Source: Gonium pectorale (Eukaryota; Chlorophyta; Chlorophyceae; Chlamydomonadales; Volvocaceae). Taken from it: a DNA stretch of 42,769 bases. This document shows, one piece after another, positions 33,497 through 42,769 of the stretch. The notes under the pieces are model-generated. The model did not search any database and was not told the origin of the DNA. It saw only the letters and a program-made list of their open reading frames with translations. Both the position numbers and the translations under genes were made by a program. The number at the start of each line of letters is the position of its first letter. Within the stretch, counting starts at the first letter, position 1. The DNA lies in assembly GCA_001584585.1 (NCBI GenBank), contig LSYV01000012.1, positions 2,067,816 to 2,110,584 of the forward strand, given 5' to 3'.

Positions 33497-36400
33497 ATGG
33501 ATGACTACGATGCGGCCTTCCAGCCGCCAAATTTGGAAAGCCCTGGAACGCCAAGCAAGGGCGGCAAACGGGAGCGGGGCTCGAAGGCCCTCGCGGTGCT
33601 GCGCACCGCCAGCACAAAGGTGCAGCAGCCAAGACGCAGCTCGGGCCATGCACGCTTTGTGGTTGAGGACGTGGAGGAGGAGTTTGACGATGAAGTGTCC
33701 CTGGACGACGGGGATACGACTTCCGCGCGCCGGAGAGCAGCGGGTAGCGCAGCGGCTTTGCCACGGGCGGTCGGGAGGCAGAGGGGAGCCGCAGCCGTTG
33801 TCGCCTCGCCCGAAACGGGCCGCAGAAACGTTCCCAGAGGTGAATGGACTCAGGCGGAGGAAGCTGTGCTTGCTTACAAGCACATGGAGCTGGGCAACAA
33901 GTGGACATCGATATCGCACTTTCTGCCCGCGCGCAGCGACAACGATGTCAAGGTAGGTTGAGGTTTTCCAAGCGGGCAGGTCCCGACTTCGCGTGTGATG
34001 CATAATGTTGCCTTGTTTTGCAAGCATGCACATACTTGCATAGAACCCCTAACTTCGTCATCGCAGTGGCCCACCAACCCCCCGCACCACGCCCCATCAC
34101 TTTTCCTTGACACCGCTGTCTCACCCCCAGAACATCTGGCACAGCACACTTCGTTCGAAGAACTCCGAGCGGCGCTCCTTCCTGCGGACCTACGCGCGGG
34201 CGGTGCGGGACTGTGCCAATGACACCGATGCGCGCCGGCAGGCATACGACATGGCGCAGCGTGTGTGCGGCCCGCCCCAGCCCATTGAGATCGCCCTAGC
34301 CATAGTGCAGCAGCAATACCAGCAGAGCATGATGCTGCAGGACGGCCCGGATGAGGTCCTGGAGACAGCCCCCTCACCCGAGCACGCTCCCGGCTTCGAG
34401 GGTGATGCTGAGCTGGGGGCCACTGCCGCCAAGGCGGATGGGCTGGAGCCCTCCCCCCTGCTGCCAGGGATGCAAGGCTTGCCGGACCAGCTGCTGGAGA
34501 ATCGCCGCTCGGGCGCCAGCAGCCGCACCACCGCCAGCGCAGCACACGACTCGCAGCAGCATAGCGGCTGTGGCACGAAGGGTACGTTGTGTGCCGGGCT
34601 GGCCGGTCCTCCGTTCCGCGGTGGCCCTTTGGGGCGCCAGCCACAAGCGCTGCAGGCTGCGGCATGGCGTCGCCCCGTCACATGTTCGGAAACCTGTTGC
34701 TTCTTGCCCCGAACTGAGTTGGCCCATGCCCTCTGTTTGAGGCTTGGCTTTGGAATTGGCTCTTGCAGCCGCATCAATGCTTGGGACACGGCCCTACACT
34801 TTTTCCCACTGGCCTTGGTGTTGGCGTCCCACAGGCCACGGCAGCCCGACGCAGAGCCCGCTGCCCCGGAAGAGCTTCCGGGTGGGGGCGAGCACGCCCA
34901 GCCCCAGCCCCAACCCGCTCGAGGCCGCAGTGAACGCCGCCACCTTTGCCGCCGCTTTCGGAGGTGCTGGCGGCCAGGGTTTTCAACTGCTGGACGGGCG
35001 TGATGGCCGCGGCAGCCGCAGCCAGAGCCACCACCAACACCAACACCTGCTGACCGTGGACGACGTGGCCTCCCTGGCGCCCTCCTCCCGAGCCAGTGAC
35101 TTCGACTCGGCGTGTATCGCCCGATTCTCGGGCCTGCAGCTGGCGGACCAGCTCCAGCGCCAACAGCAGCAACAGCAGCAACACAACCACCATCAGCAGT
35201 TCCAGCAGCACCACAACCCCTACCAGCACCACAGCTCCCAGGGTGGTGGCGGCTCTGGCAATGACCTGCTGCACCCCGGTCGCCCGCGCAACACCTCATC
35301 CTCCGGCCCCCAAGGCCGCGTCCAGCCGCTCTCCCAAGCCATGCTGAATATGGCCTACGGCAGCGTCGGCACCGTCAGTGCCAGCCTGCAGACCGCCTCG
35401 GGCAGCAACCCGGGCAACCCCGTCGGGGGCGGCATAGGGATGCACAGGTCCCTCATGGTCCCCGGCATGGGTATGGGCATGGCCACAGACCACGGCGGCG
35501 GCTCCTCTGCGGCGGGCTGCCCCGCGGACATCGATGACCTCGTGGCGCTCGGCCTGGACCTGACGCCGGAGGAGCTGCGGCTGCTGGCGCAGGGAGAAGG
35601 GGCGCCGCCGGGCCTGGGAGGTGGTGGCGGCGGCGGTAGCGGCATCCTGCGCATCGGCGAATCGCCGCAGGCGGACACGGTGACGGCGGAGAGGGCGCTG
35701 GGGCTGGCGCGGTCGATCCATCAGCAGCAGCAGCATCAGGTATGGGCGGGGCTGGGGAGGCGTGTGAGTGAGGACGTGTGGCGCGCAGCAGGGCGAGGAG
35801 CGTGGTCGAGGAGGGAGCTTGTTTGTGGGGTGTGATCATGAGGGAGCCGCTGCCGCAGGGCCTCGTGGCTCGCATGCGCGCCCTGGCAATGTGAGGCGCG
35901 ATGGTGGCGCTGAATGTGCGCAGCTATTGCGGAAGGTCCACGATGGCTTCCTTCCCAAACTGAGGCTGGGAGGGTTTCCCGGCCGGCCGCCTCCTCCTCC
36001 CCGCCCGCAGTTTGTTGTGTCTGCACATCCAACCTCGGGCGGCGGCGGCACCAACTCGTCACTGCTCCAGACGGGGGCCATGCCTCTGCAACAGTCGGGT
36101 TACAGCTCGCTGGAGCTGCCCTCTTCGCCGCTTCAGACCGGGCCCACCGGTGGCAGGCCACAAAGCGGTCCTTCATCCAGGCACTTCGGCGACGCCCAGC
36201 AGGCGAGGAACCCCATTGACTCGATTCTCCTGACAGACCTGGAGCAGGCCCCGCGGGGCCAGATGGCCTTCCACCAGGCGCATGCACATCAGCAACATCC
36301 CAACCACGGGTCAGGGGGTGGATACACGCGTATCCCCTCGTCTGCGGGCGCCGCCGGGGGCCCGGAGCGGGGCCATGGCGGCTACCAAGGCGGGCTGCAC

Positions 36401-37579
36401 CCGGGGGCGCTCACCAGCTCGCGGCTGGGGCAGCACGGGGCCGGCAACTGCTCATCCACCTTTGACCAGCTCACGTCAGGTGCGCGAGCCGGCCGGCGCT
36501 GTTGCGAGAGGCGTGAGGCGTGTGGGGACGTGATCGGTGTCCGTGCATGCGCGGATGCTGCTCCTCTCATGTGCGTGTGTGTGTGTGTGTGCGGCGGCGG
36601 GGGGGGGGGTCAGAAGCATGCGAGTAACAAGTGTATGGGTGTGGGGGGGACGGGAGTGCTCCGTGTTCCCCCCTCTTGACTGCTGCGCCGGCGTCCTCCG
36701 CTCGTGACCATGCTCTTCATTCGTCCCCCCCCCCTCCTGCAAACACCGCTGGCTGTCCTCCTCGCAGGCCAGCAGCATCTCCGCCAGCAGGGCGGCCCGT
36801 CTGTGCTCGGCCACATGCTCGTCAGCCAGAGCAGCCTCCCCAACAACAGCAACTCCGGCCACAACCACAATAATGGCGGTGTCGCGTCACCGCTCGGCCA
36901 CGGCTCGTCGAAGTTTTACCAGAACCGAAGCGGTAGCGGCGTGGTTGGCAGCGGTGGGCTGCAGCTCCCCGGCTCGCGCCCATGGGGTCCGGGACTGCTC
37001 CGTGGCGGCGCCGCCGCCAGCACCAACCGCACGCTCAGCTCGCCGGCGCCCTTCTGCTGCGACGTTTCGCAGCTGCAGCGCCACCAGGGATCGCTCGGCG
37101 GCGCCGCCGGCGGCGGCCTTGGCTTCGCGGGCATGCCCAGCGGCGGCGCCGCCGGCGGCGGCTCCAGCCGGCTGGGCAGCATGGTTGCGCAGCACATGGC
37201 GTCGCTGGCGGAACCCACGACGGTCGACGTGGTGACCATGGGACTCGATTCGGGCAACCTCCTCGACTGCATGGACTGCGAAGGGACGCCATTGGAGCCT
37301 GATGGCGGGCCAGCCGACGCAGGGAAGGAGCGCGCGGGCCTGCCCGACCCCTTCGAGCTGACGCTCCGTCAACCGCATCTGCGCAGCAGCGCGCAACACC
37401 CGCAGTTCGACCTGATGGCTCCGGGCGCCCACGGCGGCCACGGCGGCGGCAACGGGCTGTGGAGCGGTGGGCACGGGCAGGGCCAGGGGCAGCAGCAGCA
37501 CCCCTGCTCGCCAGCAACGTGGCCCGCTAGCCTGCCCCCAACCGGTACAAGTAGGATTGGTCCCATGTTGCAGCTGTGA
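33497..37579 (+). CDS. Single-repeat MYB-related transcription factor, polyQ-rich
   Basis: A probable nuclear DNA-binding regulator. Five exons, 33497-33952, 34131-34581, 34835-35739, 36011-36479 and 36768-37579, agree in phase and give about 1030 residues. One MYB/SANT repeat lies at 114-160, with tryptophans W117, W136 and W155 at the canonical 18-residue spacing (RGEWTQAEEAVLAYKHMELG, then GNKWTSISHFLPARSDNDVK|NIWHSTLRSK). The recognition helix ARSDNDVKNIWHSTLRSK resembles an R3 repeat of R2R3-MYBs; no R2 precedes it. The N-terminus has a basic patch and an acidic run (VEDVEEEFDDE). The remaining roughly 850 residues are low complexity: a Gln/His tract encoded near 35157-35240, Gly-rich and Ser-rich segments. 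They could act in transactivation. The repeat is split by intron 1 after DNDVK. Targets are unknown. Confidence 0.88.
35157..35240 (+). repeat. CAG/CAC-rich polyQ/His tract within the MYB gene
   Basis: Imperfect CAG/CAA repeats followed by CAC/CAT codons encode RQQQQQQQHNHHQQFQQHH. A second short CAG run lies near 35720-35735 (HQQQQHQ). A length-variable region is likely. Confidence 0.85.
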
Positions 37580-38784
37580 GCGGGCGGACATCCGCCCGCC
37601 CGGACCTGCCCGCGGCGGGCGGAGGGCGCGGCGGCGCGGGGCGGGGCATGAGCGCATGGTTTCTCCTGGGCCTCCCTAAGGGCGGCGGAGGGACTGATTG
37701 GGCGGCGGGGTGGCGGAGGGGCTGATTGGGCGCTCCGTCCTTTCGGGCCGGCCACAGCTCCGATTCACTCCCAGTCCCTGCGCCGTCTGGCGCCCGACGC
37801 AGCCGTCTCTTATTGCTCTGCTGTCTGTAGATTGGTATCACAACTGGAGTAACGTTGTACGCGGCTGTGCTCGGCACGGACACTGGGTGGGCGCGTGGAG
37901 AGAGCCCGGGGAGTCGTTAGGTGTAGCGTGCGGGCCGAATGCAAACGCCGTGCTAATCAAATTGCCTTTAGCAAAGGCGACTGGCCACGTGCAAAGCAGG
38001 CTTGGTTGGGGGGTGACTCGTGCAGCTGCTCTGTTGTTAGCGGCTCTGTCGTTGACGTCGCATGACCCCCTCGCATAGATTGGTAACTGTCGCACCGTAC
38101 TTCGGCGCACTCGTGTCCGTCCATGTGCACAGTTCACACTGGCTCACTGTTTGGGGCCCCCGGAGGATTCAATGGTCGATCAGCCCGTGTCTTTGCTGAA
38201 AAGGCGGGCTGTGGCGCCTACCAGCCAGCTGACGGCGTCGCAAGGATTATTTCATCATGGTACGTCATCCCAGCTCGCGCACGAACCCCCTATATCGGTG
38301 ACCATTCTGCCTTGTTTGTTGCGCTCTAATGTTTCAGACGGATGGCAGCGCTTGCAGCGCTAGGACCCACCAATACCTGGCAGCGCCCCGCTGCTGATGC
38401 CCCTACTGGCTGTGGGGGCTCCGCGCGCGCGAGTGGCGCCAAGTGGTGGGCAGCGCGTGCTGGGCGGCGCCTTTGAGATGGCGCCTGCTTGTAGCGGTTG
38501 CTGCTACGTTCTTCTGTGACCGCGCGGGCGGGTTGGGGGGTGGGGGGATGCGCTCCAGTGCTTGCATCGAGTGCGGCAAAGGTTATGGATGGAGGGACGG
38601 CATGATCACTATGTGTTACCCAGTGCGGCCCGGTGCGGTGCTCCAAGGGCATTCAAACGCGCTGGTGACGTACCACACCCTGAGAGTGCGCCAGGCTGGG
38701 TTTCTAGGGGAGTTGGTGACGCGGTCTTGCGTGCCCTTGGCTTGGTACCTGGCGCTTAGAACGATACGGGGATTTATGGGATTC

Positions 38785-38840
38785 ACACGGGATTCATAGT
38801 CGCGATTACGGGGCTAACACGGGATTTTCAAAGTCGCGAT
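38785..38840 (+). repeat. Imperfect tandem repeat, two copies, period about 32
   Basis: ACACGGGATT...AGTCGCGAT occurs at 38785-38806 and again, with two extra bases and a few changes, at 38817-38840. Confidence 0.6.
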
Positions 38841-39956
38841 CCGCTCTGCGAAAGCTCGTTTTGGCATGTCGAAGGCGGTTGTGAGACGCTCGGGCGGCCC
38901 TGGGGCGGTAAGAGGCGCCGCCGCATCGTGCACTGCCACTGCCAGCAGTTCCGATGGCGGGCTGGGCTCGACGGGGCTCGGTGGGTTGGATGCCGGTGGC
39001 GCCACGCCGGGGGCGGGCGCCGCCGTCGGCGTTATTCTGTCCGGGCGGAGCTGCCCGTCGGTCCCTTTCTGGAAGTTGGGTGGTGGTGGGGTGCTTTGGC
39101 AGCTGTGGACTGGGTTGCGTTATCCCGCCCGTTTGCGTGCGGCGTTGCGGTCTGCTTTCGGTGGCAGGATGGTCGGGCGGTTGCTGCAATTGTCGTACAC
39201 CCACACACCTATTCGCGACGCAGTGCCGACAACGATTGGAAATGAGACTGTGGGTGAACTGTTGTGAGGCAGTTGGAAAGGGGTGCGGCGGTTGAGCATG
39301 GGGGCTGACTGCTGCCGTCTCATCAATACATGTGTGTATGAATGCGTGGGCGGTCGGGAGGAGCCCCAACTTGTGGCGTGCTGGAGGCGCAACGGCTGGG
39401 GGGGGGCTGCCGTCTGCATGGGGCTTTGGGAATCCAGCATAGGCTTGGCCAGACTGCGCACGGCGCGGGCGTACGCGGGGGCGTGACTTGTACAGCATGC
39501 GATGGGATACTGCGGTGGGGCACCTTGGCGCGCCGTGCCTGGGGGAGGCATACCATGCGACGATTGCCATCCACATTTGGGTTATGTACGGAACGTACTT
39601 ATACCCGTACATTCGTTTGAACTGCCACTTGCCCTTATGTTTCTTTGGTGTGTCCTAGGTATCGTATTTGGCACCTGCTCCATGTGAGGAGACGCTTCTA
39701 ATGAGGCCTGTCCCGTGGAACCGCTTGAAGGCCAGGACCAAGTTGGGCTGCAGAGGACGGTGCGGCCGTGCGGGTGACTCATCATCATCATCATGTTGGG
39801 GGCCGTGATCATCCTGATTTGTGGAGTGGGTGGGCTGTGCGGCGTGCAAAAGTGTCGTATTGATGAGATACTCGCCTGGGCTCACGGCGTCACAGCCCGA
39901 GACGCGGCTGCCATGAGTTTGTGATCGTGGTTGGAAACCCCGCCCCGTTTGGTGGT

Positions 39957-39961
39957 TTACA
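39957..39961 (-). promoter_or_regulatory. Candidate poly(A) signal for the MsrA-like gene
   Basis: TGTAA on the minus strand, 671 bases beyond the stop at 40632. Supported by motif and position only. Confidence 0.3.
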
Positions 39962-40077
39962 AGCACATCGCGCCGACGGGGCTGCGTTGAGGTCCCGTAA
40001 CCCGGGCCTTCCCCATGGCTCTGCCCTGTTCCAGGCCGCGGGTCAGGCGTGCGTCCGTGCGCTGTCGGCGATACTTG

Positions 40078-40082
40078 TGTAA
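40078..40082 (+). promoter_or_regulatory. Candidate poly(A) signal for the MYB gene
   Basis: The only TGTAA I noticed on the plus strand between the MYB stop (37579) and the MsrA-like stop. It would imply a 2.5-kb 3' UTR. Confidence 0.3.
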
Positions 40083-40631
40083 CGTGAGGCGTCACGGCGA
40101 ATCTTCCATAGTGGTGTTCCGCCAAACAGCACAGCGGGCAAACACGACCTCTGCATCGTCCCGATAGCCCTCACATACAGAAGGGGGCTGTCGCGCGCGC
40201 CCCTGCCACCGCTTATTGAGCACTGAAGGGGGAACGGGGTCGCCGTCGTTCACAGAGTTTAATCAGCCATGAGCTAGCCTTGCTAAATGCACAGCTACTG
40301 ATAACGCAATGCGCCAGAGCCAGCCGCCACCCGGGCCGGGGCATGTACGCACACGCATGCCCCTACCCTACCTCGGGCCCATCCAGAACAGCCCACCACC
40401 ATCCGCAGCACGCCATGCTGTCGCGCTTTGCTTGCCGTGCTAACATGCCACCAGCAGCAGACGGCAAGAGGCGGCAAGCGGAAGCGTTTTACGCCGCCGC
40501 GTCAGCGTCTCAGGTTGTACACAGGGGCGCTGGACTGGTGCCCCTGGAAGAGCCCTAGCTCCGGCACCTCCGCAGCACAGGCCTAGGAGGCACCTCCTAC
40601 AGGTGCATCCGGGCTCCAAAGGGACACAGCC

Positions 40632-42493
40632 TCAGAACGGCAGCTCAAGGCAGCCGGTGGGCTCGATGCGGCCCAGGCCCGCAATCTGGTTCCGCAGGTC
40701 TCGGACGTACTCCTGCACCGCTCGGGGCCGGGGGGGCGGGTCCCTCAGGATTGGGGGGGAGCTGCGGGATGGCGGGCTGCAGGAGCCACACGTCCCCAGC
40801 CGTGCCCCCGGGGGCCACATGCACGTCCACAGCAAACGCGGCACGGACAGGGAGGGGATGGGGCCTGGACTGCGGGCGGGGGGAGAGAGCTGGGGGCAAG
40901 CGGGGACGGACGTGTGGCCGATGCGGAAGCTGCTGCAGTAGCTGACCTCTGCTCCATGCGGTGAAACATAGCCTTGCACAAGAGGGAGCGGACGGCAGGA
41001 AAGCTCCATATCGACCTCCCACCCAACCGTCAACCGCCGGACGTCGCAACCGCCAACGCTATGGCATGAACGCAACCGCAACCGCCGACCCACCAGCGGG
41101 AAGATCTTGCCCAGACCGTTGTGAAACTGGTGGTAGCGCTCCGCCCGGTAGAAGGGCAGTGCGTCCGAGTCCACCACCCACACCGTGTTGAGCACGTCGC
41201 CCTGAGGGCCGTGGCAGACGAGGGAGGGCGGGAGGGCATATCCCATCGATGCGGATGCGGGGCCGGGCTCCGGCGGTTGGCGGTGGGCTGCTGCGCCTCA
41301 GGACAGCGACGCCTGAGTTTCTTTTCTGTGGAAAGGATACATGCGGAGAGACGAGAAAGGGCGCATACAACAGCCCTCCCCTGAAGAGAACCACCGAAAC
41401 CCTGCCCTGAGTGCGCGGTCACGGCCGCAGAGCCCGACACTGGCAGAGGAGCGGCGTTGCCGAAAAAAATGCATGCAAGGGAGCCCCAGCCCGCCAGAGC
41501 CCGCCAGGCTGGCGCCCCCCGGCCCCTTACTAGTGGTACCATCGCCTCTAAAGGTCTACTACGGCTATTGACGCGGTTAATGGATCCGTTCCGTGTCTTG
41601 TCGCAATGCCGGGCTTGCTCTCTGATAAATCTGCCAATGTAGTGCCATGCCGTGCCGTGCGGGGGGCGTGACGCTGTCCACGCCGCTATCCTTGCTCTGG
41701 GCCGGGGGGTTGTCCCGTAAGGGCAACACCGCACTCGCCTCGGTGGCGCGGCCGCGCTCTACGACGTTGCCGCGGCCCTCCCGCAGCTCCATGCCGTACT
41801 TGTTCTCCTCCTGCATAAATGGGCCGCGCATTGGTGGTTGCGATCTGGTGCATAGGTCGGTTGGTCGGGTCGTTGATGCGCTGCTCGGTTGGTTGTTAGT
41901 TGGGTGTGGTGGGATGGGCCACAAGTTTGTGGCCCATCCCCGATGCGTCGCCATCGGGTGCCGGCTGCGGGCTGCGATGCTGGCGGTTGGTGCGGCCGCG
42001 CCAGCCCTCAAGCGCAGGTCGGGAGGGGGGCATGCACAGGAGAGGCACAAAGGCGGTCGCCGGCATGGAATGCGCCCGCACAGGGGAGGCCTGAGGCGCA
42101 TGCCATCCCTGGGCGGCATCAGTACTACCGCCTACCGCCCCGCAGTGGCCGGCGCCGACGTGTGGCCAGACAGGCGGCACTCCGCGCCCAGCCGTCCCAG
42201 TCGCCGCGCTTCTGGAACTGGCCGTGCCCATGCCCGTGCCGCGCGGCACGACCCTGACCCCGACTCCGACCCCGCGAGCCACCATACGGTGGCACCCCAG
42301 TTCGACCGCGAGCGACAACCACCAGCCCCAGGCCCGACGGGAACTCTCGGCGCAGCCCCTACCCCCGCCCTAACCCCCGTGGCGCGCTCCTGCGACACCC
42401 CGGGCTGACCTGGATGATCCGGAACATCGGCGAGTTGATGCCCCCCGGTATGCCGATGACGTTGCGGTAGGCCGGGCCCACGTCTTGAGGGTC
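40632..42493 (-). CDS. MsrA-like peptide methionine sulfoxide reductase, 3' part only
   Basis: Expected to reduce methionine-S-sulfoxide in proteins. Four exons are visible: 42493-42410 (DVGPAYRNVIGIPGGINS), 41810-41739 (EENKYGMELREGRGNVVE), 41201-41094 (NTVWVVDSDALPFYRAERYH, QFHNGLGKIFPL) and 40712-40632 (EYVRDLRNQIAGLGRI, EPTGC, stop TGA). All join in phase 0. YHQFH and the C-terminal PTGC resemble fungal/algal MsrA-like proteins, in which a C-terminal Cys can be a resolving residue. The N-terminal catalytic GCFW-type motif is not in the window, so the gene continues beyond 42769 and activity cannot be judged. The intron 41738-41202 needs a GC donor (CGAG|GCGAGT). The last acceptor (GGTGCAG|GAG) is the best of several. 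Convergent with the MYB gene. Confidence 0.78.
41911..41940. repeat. Perfect 14-base hairpin in MsrA-like intron
   Basis: GGGATGGGCCACAA at 41911-41924 and its exact reverse complement at 41927-41940 are separated by two bases. It sits in the intron 41811-42409 and would form a very stable stem in RNA. Confidence 0.9.
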
Positions 42494-42769
42494 CTGGCGA
42501 GGGGACACCAACGGACGTGAAGGGAGCAGCGGCACCTGAGAGCTACGCCCAATGCGAGGAGGCCGATGTTGGCTGGGTGCCTGGAGGGCAGCGCCCTCAC
42601 CTCCTGCCCCCTTGCACCAGGTTCCGAACGCAACCAACAGGTGCCTCTTGCCCGCCCTGTCGGCCCCTCCCCACCGCCCGCATGCGAAGAGGCGCCGCGG
42701 CCGCCGCCCGCCGCCGCCCGCATCCTCCAGCAGCCGGCCAAGACGCTGCGCTCTCACCGCCCCGCCCCA

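Larger units (their letters stand above)
37580..40631. other. Intergenic / 3' UTR region between MYB and MsrA-like genes (3 kb)
   Basis: Convergent 3' flanks. No conserved exon is visible. An ATG frame at 38866-39267 (133 codons) lacks recognisable features. Candidate TGTAA signals exist for both genes (40078 plus, 39957 minus). A short degenerate tandem repeat is at 38785-38840. A long MYB 3' UTR may fill most of it. Confidence 0.45.

Noticed and set aside
38866..39267. ATG-initiated 133-codon plus-strand frame
   Set aside because: Gly/Ala-rich without conserved segments, overlapped by equally long frames on the other strand, and in a region likely to be 3' UTR.
1..42769. CRISPR arrays, rRNA or tRNA genes, prokaryotic operons or prophage
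   Set aside because: No spaced direct repeats and no recognised RNA gene; spliced genes throughout exclude a prokaryotic reading.

Overview
The window looks like nuclear DNA of a chlorophyte green alga, most likely a volvocine relative of Chlamydomonas. The evidence is very high G+C, genes cut into many short exons by GT...CAG introns, a TGTAA poly(A) signal after the amidase gene, polyQ- and Gly-rich regulatory protein sequence, and a chlorophyll b reductase. The computed open frames are mostly G+C-driven noise. The gene models below were built by hand from conserved protein segments joined at splice sites whose phases agree.

Layout from left to right: (1) the 5' end of an unrecognised minus-strand gene running off the left edge (start at 590); (2) a minus-strand matrixin metalloproteinase with a peptidoglycan-binding-like domain and two C-terminal EF-hands (6605 to 2793); (3) a minus-strand tyrosinase-type copper oxidase of nine exons (11646 to 7538); (4) an unrecognised plus-strand gene (about 12081 to 15672) interrupted by a 589-base N gap; (5) minus-strand mitochondrial ribosomal protein bL34 (18348 to 17038); (6) plus-strand NIT1, deaminated glutathione amidase (18610 to 22459); (7) minus-strand COP9 signalosome subunit 8 (25184 to 24442); (8) plus-strand NOL, chlorophyll b reductase (25618 to 32102), whose fourth intron holds an assembly gap flanked by identical 305-base copies; (9) a plus-strand single-repeat MYB factor of about 1030 residues (33497 to 37579); (10) the 3' exons of a minus-strand MsrA-like protein running off the right edge (40632 to beyond 42493).

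There is no operon or cluster logic. These are unrelated housekeeping, plastid and regulatory genes, as is normal in an algal chromosome. Three neighbouring pairs are divergent with short gaps (tyrosinase/unknown, bL34m/NIT1, CSN8/NOL) and probably share promoter space. The MYB and MsrA-like genes converge.

The most interesting signals are three phase-consistent GC-AG introns (two in NOL, one in the MsrA-like gene), the matrixin/EF-hand architecture without a cysteine switch, a near-perfect hairpin element at 1369-1487, a MITE-like repeat family in NOL introns, a recurrent CGTACGG motif outside exons, and the artefactual duplication around 28206-28225. I found no CRISPR array, rRNA, tRNA or intact transposon, and nothing I can defend as a new multi-gene system.
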